DNA of 64,000 nt from COE1 sp910588595 (GCA_948957135.1 CARDBT010000007.1:1-64000); one strand, 5' to 3'; shown: positions 33,796 to 42,968, counted from the stretch's first letter. The notes: generated by a model from the letters alone, not told the origin. Made by a program: numbers and translations.

Positions 33796-36700
33796 CTAAC
33801 AAAGTTTTTTAAGAATCTCCATTAATATCTGTCTTTTTTCCTGATCAGATATTGAACGTCCCATTGAATCCAAAGCTGCCGTTACCTGATTATGTAATAA
33901 CTTACCTTTACCAGTTCCCTCAACTCTATCAAATCGTTTCGTAACCACCTCTCCGTTTTCATCAGCAAAAGATATTTGATACGCACTTGTTCCTTGCTCA
34001 TGTGCAATATTCTCTTCCAATGCATGATATTCTTCGGCAGTCTGTTTATATTTTCTAATATTAGAACTAAATAATTCTTTTACTCGTTCATCCCAATCTT
34101 CAATCCTCAGATCAGTAGCTAACTTCGCCAATCTTGTAATCGTAAAATCATTATCATTGGTAATAGTTTTGAACAAGCCCAAACACTTTTCTGTGCCATC
34201 AGTGAATAATTGTTCAAACACTGCTTGCTCAAGTGATTCGCACCAATCTTTGACTATAGAAGATAAAGACATTTTATTTACATTATCCCGGTCTTTTGGC
34301 AAAACAAAGGTTTCTTTAACTTCCTTACACAACATTTTCATCGCCTCAGAAAGATAACCATCATAAAACTCCTTTGCAAGTTTTACATTATCTGCAAGTG
34401 ATTCCTGAAAATCAACAAACCCAAATATTTTAGGTAACTTCTCAAATAGTAATTCGTTTCCACTTACATTTTGCTTCAATAGTTTCAACATTTCCAGATG
34501 AGCCTTCCGTATCTTTCCGCCATCAGGTTTTGTTTTACTATCCTTCGCATATTTAGGTAATGCCATGTACCATCGTCTCATTGCAGAAACAACATAATCA
34601 TATGAATTAGCACCTCTTTCGGCATCAACAACATAATCAGAGAAATAATCCGCTAATCTTTGAACAAATGCCTCTTTTTCAGGATTCCAGTCTAAATATG
34701 ATAATGTAAACATATTCGGTTTTGAATTAATTTGTAACATTAACTCAGCGGAAACCTGAACCTGTCCATATTGGTCAGAAATTATAACTTCTCTCTTGTA
34801 TTCATGAATTACAGCCGCCAGATAAATCGGTATTAACCCTTTTCTAAGACCTATATGGTACTCCGGAGATGTCAAACGAGTATATAACTCCTCAAAATTC
34901 ATCGCTCCATTCTGACGTGTTTCCACAATAAAAGATTCTATCATTCCTAACACATCCGCCATATGTTCCACTTTATCTGGTCTTAAATTAATTCTTGGTA
35001 ATCCATCATTCTCTTCCCAGACACCTGTTCTTATAAGTGTACTTCGCATGATAGAAACTTCTTGCCCCGAACCCGTTAATCCTAAATTAGGTTCTAATTC
35101 ATTACGTAACAACGCCGATACAATTTTATTTCTGCTATTGTTGGCCGTTGGTGTAATTTCATTTTTATTCATTGCCTCATTATTAATAACCGGAGTACAC
35201 GAATATACCTGGTCGCATATTTGAGACATCAATTCGGTTAATGCTGCCTTTCTGCTAACTAATACTTCCTTTCCGTTATACACATATCTGGACTTATACT
35301 CTTCCGGTCTTGTATATCCGCGCATAAAAGAACTTATAACTTCTCTTAAATCCTCATATATTACTTCGTACTCATCAAACAAGACTTTATCATCTGCAGC
35401 ATTATCCCGAAGAATTGAAACAGCATTGAATTCCCTAACAATATCTTCTATTTCCGAAAAATGTCTTGGCAAAATAAAGATAAATCGATCACATTCATTA
35501 CTCGTTGAGACAATTATGTCTTTCAGTTTTGCTATCGATTCTTCACTATGAGGAATAATTCCATAAATAACACCGTCAGCTTCAATACTCTCACTTTTTA
35601 TTTTCCAATTTATATCCTCCGTCACTTCACTTTCATCAATAAACTGAAACGAGAAAAATCGAATCATATCATGTTCGTTATTGTAACGTGATGGATACAC
35701 ATAATTGTCAAAGTTTGAATTATTAAGTGTTTCTTTTATTGTAACCCTCTTGCTCTGTAGCTCTACTAAATCGTGTATCTTTTGGCGAATATCCACACCA
35801 GATGCCTGTTTTAGTCGGAGGTAGTTGTTACTCCTCTTTAGATAAATTACATATTCCTTTTCTATAAGATTATCGATTGCCTGGTTAATCTCCTCCGGTG
35901 AATAACTTATTGAATATATACTTATAAGTTCATCCTTTGATGGACGTAACTTTTCAAACTGTTCCAATATATATACAAGTGCTAAAGTTTTAACTATTTT
36001 TTTCTCTAATGATTCATCACTGAGTTTTTCAAGAATCAATTCAGTCAAAATGTAGTTTTCGTGAATGCTTCCTCCATACACTTCTTTCTTAAAAAGGGGC
36101 TCAAAATAATCATAAATCAAATCCGGAGTAATTACCTCAAAATGATCATCCTCATATTTATCCAAAAAAGCCGGTAAGGTAGAGTTTCCCGGAGCAGAAA
36201 TGAAAGTAAACAGAGTTCTTTCATTTTGCGCAACTCTCTCTGATAATCTCGGCAAGATAAACGTTGATACTGGATGTAACGGATAACATCCATACACAGT
36301 CTTTTCAACTTGCTCCTGCGCAACATCACCAAAAATATTATGTTTTTTATATCTCTGATACAACCCTCTAAAACTTGCTTGATATTCCCCACAGAATTTA
36401 TCCCAACTAGGTTTTTTCTTCTGAATTGCAGATTCAATGATTTCATAAGTCTGCATAAAATTATTATTTAAGTGAATATGCTTAAATCGTTCAGAGACGC
36501 CTCGCCAACCATCGACTTTTTGCTTTGGAAGTTTATCAATATAATTAGCTATTTCCTTATGTGAAATTAACATCAGATGCATCTGTTTTTCGCCACTTCT
36601 GTTACATTTTTCAGCGAAATCTTGAAGCATTTTGGTATCACTAATAGAGGCCTCTGTTATATTGGCTTCCAAGAATTTACTGAATTCATCATAAATCACG

Positions 36701-37413
36701 TAAATCCCTGTGTATCCCTTAGTTCGAAGACCTCTTACTGCTTCTTCATATAAATCAACAACGTCGAATCCTAAAAACGGATTAAACACACTACCTGCAG
36801 TTAATGTTGGATAAATCTTTTCAAATCTCTCATATGCCTCTGTACTATAGTTAAGAAGTTCTTCTACAAACTTCTTAACAGGCATGTCTATAATCTCTTT
36901 TAATTTTTTATATGTGTCCGGGAATTCCTTTTCCCATCTTTCTATTACTTTTACAGCCGCCTTATAGTTTGTTTCAGGCATAACATCTAAAAGGCCATTC
37001 ATCGACAATGTTCTTTGAAGTGCCAGTAAAAATGCCTGTGGAAGGCTAGTGTTACTTCCTGTAATAATAACCGGGAGAATCTTATTGTTCGATTCATAGT
37101 AATTCTGAACAATCTGATGCAATCTAGGGCTTTCTCCTATCTTAGGCATCGTTTTTCTAAAAAGACCCAAATCCCTCTTCATCAGCATAGCCAATATCGT
37201 AAGAACAATATGGGACTTCCCCTTGCCATATGCTCCAATAAGAACACGAGCTCTTTCTGTTGATGTTGAATTTGTGCTTAAAAGGATATCTTCTAATAAT
37301 GCTAAAGCAGATTTGGTTGGTATAAAATTCTTTAATTTATCATCATTATTCAGGTCATATCCTATATTTACAGAATATTGAAATCCTGAAGCGACAGAAA
37401 TCATTTTACTCAT
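33796..37413 (-). CDS. sspC: SspC-type P-loop ATPase
   Basis: 1205 aa. The Walker A is LIGAYGKGKSHIVL at residues 58-71, and the Walker B is IYVIYDEFSKFLE at about 237-249. A long helical body with no transmembrane segment follows. The size and position between DUF4007 and the desulfurase match the ATPase of SspABCD systems, related to the BrxC family of BREX. It is thought to drive DNA handling for single-strand sulfur modification. It begins 10 bases after sspB. Confidence 0.82.
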   Translation of the reverse strand: MSKMISVASGFQYSVNIGYDLNNDDKLKNFIPTKSALALLEDILLSTNSTSTERARVLIGAYGKGKSHIVLTILAMLMKRDLGLFRKTMPKIGESPRLHQIVQNYYESNNKILPVIITGSNTSLPQAFLLALQRTLSMNGLLDVMPETNYKAAVKVIERWEKEFPDTYKKLKEIIDMPVKKFVEELLNYSTEAYERFEKIYPTLTAGSVFNPFLGFDVVDLYEEAVRGLRTKGYTGIYVIYDEFSKFLEANITEASISDTKMLQDFAEKCNRSGEKQMHLMLISHKEIANYIDKLPKQKVDGWRGVSERFKHIHLNNNFMQTYEIIESAIQKKKPSWDKFCGEYQASFRGLYQRYKKHNIFGDVAQEQVEKTVYGCYPLHPVSTFILPRLSERVAQNERTLFTFISAPGNSTLPAFLDKYEDDHFEVITPDLIYDYFEPLFKKEVYGGSIHENYILTELILEKLSDESLEKKIVKTLALVYILEQFEKLRPSKDELISIYSISYSPEEINQAIDNLIEKEYVIYLKRSNNYLRLKQASGVDIRQKIHDLVELQSKRVTIKETLNNSNFDNYVYPSRYNNEHDMIRFFSFQFIDESEVTEDINWKIKSESIEADGVIYGIIPHSEESIAKLKDIIVSTSNECDRFIFILPRHFSEIEDIVREFNAVSILRDNAADDKVLFDEYEVIYEDLREVISSFMRGYTRPEEYKSRYVYNGKEVLVSRKAALTELMSQICDQVYSCTPVINNEAMNKNEITPTANNSRNKIVSALLRNELEPNLGLTGSGQEVSIMRSTLIRTGVWEENDGLPRINLRPDKVEHMADVLGMIESFIVETRQNGAMNFEELYTRLTSPEYHIGLRKGLIPIYLAAVIHEYKREVIISDQYGQVQVSAELMLQINSKPNMFTLSYLDWNPEKEAFVQRLADYFSDYVVDAERGANSYDYVVSAMRRWYMALPKYAKDSKTKPDGGKIRKAHLEMLKLLKQNVSGNELLFEKLPKIFGFVDFQESLADNVKLAKEFYDGYLSEAMKMLCKEVKETFVLPKDRDNVNKMSLSSIVKDWCESLEQAVFEQLFTDGTEKCLGLFKTITNDNDFTITRLAKLATDLRIEDWDERVKELFSSNIRKYKQTAEEYHALEENIAHEQGTSAYQISFADENGEVVTKRFDRVEGTGKGKLLHNQVTAALDSMGRSISDQEKRQILMEILKKLC

Positions 37414-37423
37414 TGACCGTCAC

Positions 37424-38320
37424 CTACACTCCTTCATCAATAGTTTCATAGTATTTTTTCACACAATCCTCAAAAGCTAATTGTGTATTTAAGTGAATAA
37501 CATCCAGACCGGCAGTTCTAATAATCTTAATAAGTCCAAGATTCTCAATCTCATGTAAAACATCCAGCATAGTAATTGCATCCAAATTAAAAACTTTTCC
37601 TATATTGCATGGTTTTGTAAGCAGCTCATTAAGACCTATTTCATCCCTACCTTCTGCTTGATCCACAATTACCGCAAGTACTACCCATGGATTCAAAGAA
37701 CTAGCAGCTGGAATAGATTTCTTATAAGTTTTTTGTTTCCTATTTGATATATCTATTAAACCTAATTCTCCAAACGGACAATCAATATTGTTTTCCGGAG
37801 ATACTTTGCCAGGATTCGACTTATATCTTGGCAAATATGTATTAATGATACAAGCAAAATCATCATTAAGCGATCTAATTGCAACCGAACTTCCATCATC
37901 TGCCATAAGAATATAATTCTGTAATGCCTGTACAAATTCTTCTCTCGTAAATTCAGACATTGAAAATTCATTAAAGAAAAAATACCAAGCTGTAGCCTCT
38001 TCTTTCTGTTTCGCCAATTTGTATTGAAGCAAATACAGCGTTCCTAATTCTTCTATATATCGGTCCTTTTGATAAATCTGGCTTCCCAGCTTTGTTAATG
38101 TTTGTATTCTCTTTCCCTTATTCGGTTCAGAAGTTAATTCTACCGCTTGAAGCCAATATCTCAATGCTTTTACCATATTAGAACCTATTCCCAATACATC
38201 CATTGGATTTTCATCTTTGTCTACAAACAAATCGGGCTTTTCAACTATGCGCTCCATGCCCTTGCTAAGCCAACCTTTCCTTATGAAAAATGTATCATGA
38301 GCACGAAACTTCATGGTCAT
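37424..38320 (-). CDS. sspB: SspB, DUF4007 nickase
   Basis: 298 aa with AGGAGG and 9-base spacing before the ATG. The start KFRAHDTFFIRKGWLSKGMERI is the DUF4007 signature, followed by DVLGIGSNMVKALRYWLQAVEL. SspB nicks DNA at the modification site in the described SspABCD system. It lies 13 bases after sspD and 10 bases before sspC, in the canonical D-B-C order. Confidence 0.88.
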   Translation of the reverse strand: MTMKFRAHDTFFIRKGWLSKGMERIVEKPDLFVDKDENPMDVLGIGSNMVKALRYWLQAVELTSEPNKGKRIQTLTKLGSQIYQKDRYIEELGTLYLLQYKLAKQKEEATAWYFFFNEFSMSEFTREEFVQALQNYILMADDGSSVAIRSLNDDFACIINTYLPRYKSNPGKVSPENNIDCPFGELGLIDISNRKQKTYKKSIPAASSLNPWVVLAVIVDQAEGRDEIGLNELLTKPCNIGKVFNLDAITMLDVLHEIENLGLIKIIRTAGLDVIHLNTQLAFEDCVKKYYETIDEGV

Positions 38321-38333
38321 TGCTCAAAACCTC

Positions 38334-40130
38334 CTACTTAGTTCTCAAATACTTGTCCATCATACAACCGCCATCTAAATACTTTGCGGTCATACACATT
38401 TTACAGTGAACACACTTTTCCGGGTCTATATAATAACTATCTCCTATAATTGAAATAGCACCTGCCCTACAAATTGATTCACATTTTAAGCATTTTCTAC
38501 ATGCATTAAACTTCCTAATCTGATACCCTACCATTCTTTGAAGTTCTTCATGATCCTGTACATTCATCGTCCGAACTTTAACAGCATAATCATAACCATC
38601 CTGACTAAACGGTTGTATTGAAAGAATCGGCACATTAGTTCTTGCATCAAGAACAATAACCTCGTTCAATAACTTCTTGCCTAGTTCAGGAGCCACTCTG
38701 CCGAATGGAGTAAACATACCAATCAATTCATCATCAAATGGTCTTACCAATCTATAAATTTTTGCATACTCTTCTGTTGTACAATTTGTGAATTTAATCT
38801 TCACATCACCCGCAGCAGCTAATCCATTCCCCCCCTGGCGTGCTTTCCACATGCCTGTATCAACATAAACTTCTGCATCTTTTTTACCAACTTTTTTTGC
38901 AAAGTCAATCAAAAAATCTCTCCATTTTTTTGACTGCTCTGGCATATATATACGGGATAAAAACTGTGCTCTTTGATTATTATTTGGACAACACCAACAG
39001 CCAACCCTATCATACCCTAATCTATAGGCTTCATTAAAATCTACCTCTTCTGCCAAAATATAGAGCCAGATATCAATATCTTTCCAAAAGAAAATAGGTG
39101 AAGCAACTGTCTGTTGCTGAATCTTAACAGACTCTGCATCATCCTCAACACGATTATATTTACTTCTGCTGACTGATTCCCATTTTCTGATTCCATAAAA
39201 TGTCAAAATCTGCTGACTTCTATATAGACTATTAATAACTCTTGTGATAGGTCCCGTCTTAAACATCGAGCAACACCATCTCATTAACCTTGCTGGCGGA
39301 CCAATATCTTCACAAACATCCATAAATACTTGCTCATCATTCTTTGCAAAAAGAAAAATTGCCTGCGGATGATTTTCCCGGAAACGTTCCGCATATGCAA
39401 CGGTTGATGGGAATTCCAAAGTTGTATTTCCAAAAATATGAACAAGACTTGGATTGCTCAATGCTTTTACAACCACATCCGCTGTAACCGTTGAATCCTT
39501 ACCACCAGAAAAAGAAATAACAAGTTTTTCTTCATCAAATTTTGACGCAGTCTCTCTTACAAATTCAAATGACTCTGTTTTTAAATAATTCAGTCTATTG
39601 GCATTGGCAGTAATGAACGTATTTATATGTTCATTAAAATATTTATATGAATTTGTCTCCTGATGTTCATTAAGTTTTTTGCGTATAGCATCTGCATCCG
39701 CTGTTTGAAAAAGCTCGTTTGGAATTGCGATGCTTTTCCCATCAATATAATACCTACTGTCTGCCGCCCAAACGGAATTTCTTATAAACGCATGAGGCTC
39801 TTTATCCAAAAGAAGCTCTAATAATAATCTTTCTTCTGGAAATACCGGTCTAATATCTGTGGTTAAGTATTTTGTCTTTTTCCCACATATAGGGCAGATT
39901 CCTTTATCAATCTGATTCATCTTATGTATGATTGGCGTATTGCAATTTTTACACCAATACACCTGAAGCGGAACACCTTCTACCGTTTCTTTCCCGCAAA
40001 CAGGGCATTCTTTTTCAGATGTTTCTATTTTGCATTCCGCGCACCAATACTCGCTACGCTTCTCAATAAATTCTTCTTCATCAGGTGAGTATGTTTCGTC
40101 TATTTCTATATCATAATTTTCATGCAACAT
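38334..40130 (-). CDS. sspD: SspD-type PAPS-reductase-like sulfur transferase with zinc and ferredoxin domains
   Basis: 598 aa from the ATG at 40130, with GGAGG about 10 bases upstream. Two zinc-ribbon units are at about 30-45 (CAEC ... CPVC) and 60-82 (CKNC ... CPIC). The PP-loop SFSGGKDST is at residues 206-214, and cysteines near WCCSMF and VGCWCCPNN are candidate iron-sulfur ligands of DndC-like enzymes. A C-terminal 4Fe-4S ferredoxin segment (CRKCLKCESICRAG, then CVHCKMC) is also present. It activates the phosphate and inserts sulfur. The N-terminal zinc ribbons and the ferredoxin tail make it longer than a minimal DndC. Confidence 0.88.
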   Translation of the reverse strand: MLHENYDIEIDETYSPDEEEFIEKRSEYWCAECKIETSEKECPVCGKETVEGVPLQVYWCKNCNTPIIHKMNQIDKGICPICGKKTKYLTTDIRPVFPEERLLLELLLDKEPHAFIRNSVWAADSRYYIDGKSIAIPNELFQTADADAIRKKLNEHQETNSYKYFNEHINTFITANANRLNYLKTESFEFVRETASKFDEEKLVISFSGGKDSTVTADVVVKALSNPSLVHIFGNTTLEFPSTVAYAERFRENHPQAIFLFAKNDEQVFMDVCEDIGPPARLMRWCCSMFKTGPITRVINSLYRSQQILTFYGIRKWESVSRSKYNRVEDDAESVKIQQQTVASPIFFWKDIDIWLYILAEEVDFNEAYRLGYDRVGCWCCPNNNQRAQFLSRIYMPEQSKKWRDFLIDFAKKVGKKDAEVYVDTGMWKARQGGNGLAAAGDVKIKFTNCTTEEYAKIYRLVRPFDDELIGMFTPFGRVAPELGKKLLNEVIVLDARTNVPILSIQPFSQDGYDYAVKVRTMNVQDHEELQRMVGYQIRKFNACRKCLKCESICRAGAISIIGDSYYIDPEKCVHCKMCMTAKYLDGGCMMDKYLRTK

Positions 40131-40173
40131 TTTGTAACCCACCTCCACTTCTTAATAATACATATCTCTCTGT

Positions 40174-40199
40174 ACAAAAATACGGACTCCTATTTTTGT
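40174..40199 (-). promoter_or_regulatory. Palindromic operator or hairpin between xre and sspD
   Basis: Perfect arms ACAAAAATA and TATTTTTGT, 9 bases each, around an 8-base spacer. It lies in the 77-base gap before sspD. The adjacent XRE regulator is a likely ligand. It could also form a weak RNA hairpin. No clear -35/-10 pair was found here. Confidence 0.5.
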
Positions 40200-40207
40200 C
40201 GACACCA

Positions 40208-40405
40208 CTATTCATAACTCATGATATCATTCACGCTACATTCCAGATAGTCGCAAATTTTTACCAAAACCTTATTAGAAACAGGCTCCCCTCTTCCCAT
40301 TTTGGCAACAGTTGCTGAACTTAAACCTGCATGATTTACTAGATCTTGTTTTTGAAGCCCCTTTTCAATTAATAATTTCCACAATCCTTTATACGTTACT
40401 GTCAT
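40208..40405 (-). CDS. XRE-family helix-turn-helix regulator
   Basis: 65 aa, a compact Cro/C1-type domain: YKGLWKLLIEKGLQKQDLV, AGLSSATVAKMGRGEPVSNKVL and KICDYLECSVNDIM. The gene precedes sspD on the same strand and is flanked by inverted repeats, so it likely controls the phosphorothioation operon and itself. The ribosome site overlaps the downstream arm of the inverted repeat. Confidence 0.88.
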   Translation of the reverse strand: MTVTYKGLWKLLIEKGLQKQDLVNHAGLSSATVAKMGRGEPVSNKVLVKICDYLECSVNDIMSYE

Positions 40406-40406
40406 A

Positions 40407-40482
40407 AATAAAGTGCCTCTCCTATCAAAAAAAGAACATTATAACCCACTTTTTCTAATATAGCACAAAAAGGCACTTTATT
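40407..40482 (-). promoter_or_regulatory. xre promoter with 12-base inverted repeats
   Basis: AATAAAGTGCCT (40407-40418) and AGGCACTTTATT (40471-40482) are exact reverse complements. A minus-strand TATAAT (40438-40443) lies between them with a weak -35 region. The near arm overlaps the leader and ribosome site. This arrangement suits binding by the XRE dimer at two sites and DNA looping. Confidence 0.7.
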
Positions 40483-40494
40483 CTAGTGAAATCT

Positions 40495-40785
40495 TCATTT
40501 TTTTAAAGTTTTTCTTTTGTATTCTCTTTGCAATAGCCATTTATCATGACTTTGTATATTGCGGATTGCTTGTCTGAGTGTTTTCGCTCTTCCATGCAAA
40601 TGGTATGGATGGGAATACTTGTGTTTATGAAAAATCACACAGGCATTTGCATTGGGCTGTGTCACATTATGCAGATACCAAAAGTGACCTGTGTTTTTTG
40701 ATTGTACTGTTACATCATACTCACTGGTACAGATTATATTAAAATACTCTTGCGAAATCGCCTCTAAATCTTTTGTGTCAAACAT
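40495..40785 (-). CDS. Small mobile-element protein of unknown function
   Basis: 96 aa, MFDTKDLEAISQEYFNIICT, then VTQPNANACVIFHKHKYSHPYHLHGRAKTLRQAIRNIQSHDKW, with many histidines. Its start overlaps the parB stop by 8 bases and has GAGAGGGGG upstream. It belongs to the partition operon. Small proteins of this kind are found with ParAB in integrative elements; no function is known. Confidence 0.7.
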   Translation of the reverse strand: MFDTKDLEAISQEYFNIICTSEYDVTVQSKNTGHFWYLHNVTQPNANACVIFHKHKYSHPYHLHGRAKTLRQAIRNIQSHDKWLLQREYKRKTLKK

Positions 40786-41749
40786 CCGCTACCCCCTCTC
40801 CGGCAAACCATGTGGTTAATGCCTGTTCCATAATTTCCAATATTTCTTCTGTACTCTTACCTTTAAAATATTTCTTTTTAATCTGGGCAAACAGCTTTGC
40901 GTCAGATACAGGCTTTTCTTTTATTACTCCCGCCAAAATATCCTTCACTTTTTCCGTCGTAAGAGAACCGGCTTCTTTATGTAACTCCATAGCCTGAGCA
41001 TTATTTATTTTTCCACCAAGCTCATCCAGAACCTTACACACTTGTCCCTGTTCCTCTTCTGACAGATAGGATAATTCCACTGCTGTCACCATTGCCATTG
41101 CACCGTCATCCACCATTTCCTTAATTTGGTCTGTGGTCTGGTTCAATCTCATATACCTTGCAATGTTGCGTCCGGTCATTCCATAATCTTCTCCAATGGC
41201 ATCTCTGCTCTTTGACTTGTGGACATCATGTCCACAAGTCTCTTGCATGTCCACACCGTTCAGCATTGCAATCTCTTCCAGAATGTCATTCCGTCTTCCC
41301 TGGCACATGACTTTCTCATATCGTTCTGCCAATACTGCTGCCTTTTCCGATGGTAAGAGGTCATCAAAAGACCTCTGCAACATATTGGTTTCTATCACAT
41401 ACACATATGCTTCTCTTTCAGTCAGATTGTCTTTGATGATTGCTGGAATCTCTTTGATGCCCACGACCTTAGCGGCATTCCAACGATTATGACCTGATAG
41501 CATTTCATATCCATCTGCAATTTTCTGTACAATAACCGGAATAAGAACCCCATGCTCTCTAATACTCTCCACCATATCATCAAGGCGTTTTCCCTCATAC
41601 AGACGGAATGGATGATTATGGAATGGTACTATCTTTTTCACGGAAATCATTGTCTGACCACTACTAACCGGATTTATCATCTCTTCTGGTGGGCTGATTA
41701 AATCCACCGCATCCTGAAATACTTTTCTTTTTGGTGCATTAGTCTTCAT
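40778..41749 (-). CDS. parB: ParB/RepB/Spo0J partition protein
   Basis: 323 aa from the ATG at 41749, with AAGGAG upstream. The ParB domain (IVPFHNHPFRLYEGKRL, MVESIREHGVLIPVIVQ, EMLSGHNRWNAAKVVG, YVIETNMLQRSF) is followed by a KorB-type helix-turn-helix (GMTGRNIARYMRLN) and a C-terminal domain. It works with ParA to segregate the element. It overlaps the end of parA. Its coding sequence contains a 27-base palindrome (41214-41240). Confidence 0.92.
   Translation of the reverse strand: MKTNAPKRKVFQDAVDLISPPEEMINPVSSGQTMISVKKIVPFHNHPFRLYEGKRLDDMVESIREHGVLIPVIVQKIADGYEMLSGHNRWNAAKVVGIKEIPAIIKDNLTEREAYVYVIETNMLQRSFDDLLPSEKAAVLAERYEKVMCQGRRNDILEEIAMLNGVDMQETCGHDVHKSKSRDAIGEDYGMTGRNIARYMRLNQTTDQIKEMVDDGAMAMVTAVELSYLSEEEQGQVCKVLDELGGKINNAQAMELHKEAGSLTTEKVKDILAGVIKEKPVSDAKLFAQIKKKYFKGKSTEEILEIMEQALTTWFAGEGVADV
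41214..41240. repeat. 27-base perfect palindrome inside parB, candidate parS
   Basis: Arms GACTTGTGGACAT and ATGTCCACAAGTC, 13 bases each, around a single C. A third related half-site (GCATGTCCACA) lies just to the right, about 5 bases away. Plasmid-type centromeres often sit in or near parB. The residues it encodes are common in this ParB subfamily, so the palindrome may be partly a coding effect. Confidence 0.5.
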
Positions 41750-42521
41750 CCGCAATCAACTCCTTTGCTAAATTCTGATACATTCTGCAAGCCTTTGTTC
41801 TCGGCGCATACTCTAATAATGGTTCTCCATAATAAACCGATTCCCCCACTTTTACCGTACTCGGAATCTTGCTGTCAAATATTCGGAGTTTCCCGTTGAA
41901 TGTCCCTGCCACTTCCTCAGTAATAACTTTGCAAAGGTTGGTTCTCTCCTCACACATGGTCAGCAGAATCCCGGACACATCTAATTTAGAATTGACACGG
42001 TTCTTAATTTTTTTTACGGTCAGAAGGAAGTCTTCCAATCCCACCATTGCCCAGAACTGCGGATTTGCCGCTATAATGACTTCATCTGCAGCAGAAAGGG
42101 CATTGATTGTCAAAGTATTCAATGATGGACATGTATCAATCAGAATATAGTCGTATTCCTCTCTGAACGGTTCCAGAATACATGCCAGAATCTTCTCGGC
42201 TCCCATTTCCAGTCTCAGCTTCGCATCTACAGCAGACAGCACTTTTGATGATAGTATAAAGTCAACCCCATTTCTGTTAATAATGTACTCAGCCGGATTT
42301 GGCTGTTCCTCTTCGTCCATCTGATTCATCATCAAGTCACCAATACTGATTTCAACAGTTTTTATATCCTCTACCACACATCTGGTGATATTTGCCGAAC
42401 TATCAAAATCTACCACTAATACTTTCTTCCCTAATTTGTTCAATGAATATGCCAGGTTGTAAGTGGAGACGGACTTGCCGACTCCACCCTTCATGGCACC
42501 TAATACGATAATCTTTGCCAT
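41739..42521 (-). CDS. parA: ParA partition ATPase
   Basis: 260 aa from the ATG at 42521, with GGGAG upstream. The Walker A variant is GAMKGGVGKSVSTYNLA with the signature lysine, followed by KVLVVDFDSSANITR and YILIDTCPSLNTLTINAL. It positions the element's DNA with ParB. It lies 2 bases after symE. No transmembrane segment or helix-turn-helix is present, so it is the small type. Confidence 0.93.
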   Translation of the reverse strand: MAKIIVLGAMKGGVGKSVSTYNLAYSLNKLGKKVLVVDFDSSANITRCVVEDIKTVEISIGDLMMNQMDEEEQPNPAEYIINRNGVDFILSSKVLSAVDAKLRLEMGAEKILACILEPFREEYDYILIDTCPSLNTLTINALSAADEVIIAANPQFWAMVGLEDFLLTVKKIKNRVNSKLDVSGILLTMCEERTNLCKVITEEVAGTFNGKLRIFDSKIPSTVKVGESVYYGEPLLEYAPRTKACRMYQNLAKELIADED

Positions 42522-42523
42522 AA

Positions 42524-42787
42524 TCACTTTCTCCCTTTCTTGCCATAACATTTACAATCTTCTGCCACCATTATGCACTGTCCGCATGGAGCATGATATT
42601 CCACCATTTCCGGTTCTCTCGGAGTGATAATCAGCTTTCCATTCTCACATTCCACCTGAATCAGACCACCCACATCAAATCCGGTTTCTTTCAACCAATC
42701 TCCCTTAAGGATGATAGATGGGGTTCTTTTATAGTTGTAGCCGCTTGCTTCATATACTTTCATTTTTCTAAATTTCTTAAATGCCAT
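42524..42787 (-). CDS. SymE-like/AbrB-fold toxin-like protein
   Basis: 87 aa with AAGGAGG and 7-base spacing. The core VYEASGYNYKRTPSIILKGDWL then TGFDVGGLIQVECENGKLIITP matches the SymE/SpoVT-AbrB family. SymE of E. coli is an RNA-related type I toxin; relatives in Clostridia mobile elements precede ParA and may act in maintenance or regulation. The C-terminal half adds a cysteine-rich tail (CGQCIMVAEDCKC). No LexA box was seen upstream, unlike E. coli symE. Confidence 0.8.
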   Translation of the reverse strand: MAFKKFRKMKVYEASGYNYKRTPSIILKGDWLKETGFDVGGLIQVECENGKLIITPREPEMVEYHAPCGQCIMVAEDCKCYGKKGRK

Positions 42788-42903
42788 AATATTGCCTCCT
42801 TAGATTTGCCTTGTTTTAGATTAGATTCACAGACCTTGTATCGGATATAGATTCATCCGAGAAATTGTGTTCCACAGCCCAACGGCACCACCTCCCTTAC
42901 ACG

Positions 42904-42944
42904 AAAAAAAAGAACTGCCAACACTTCATCGTGTTAACAGTTCT
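42904..42944 (-). terminator. Terminator downstream of rlmD
   Basis: Minus strand AGAACTGTTAACAC ... GTGTTGGCAGTTCT stem with GATGAA loop, then eight Ts. It separates rlmD from the element's symE-parA-parB operon. Confidence 0.85.
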
Positions 42945-42968
42945 TCTGTAAGTTCGGTTTATTATGTT

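Noticed and set aside
42524..42968. LexA box before the SymE-like gene, as in E. coli
   Set aside because: No CGAACNNNNGTTC or close variant was found in the spacer.
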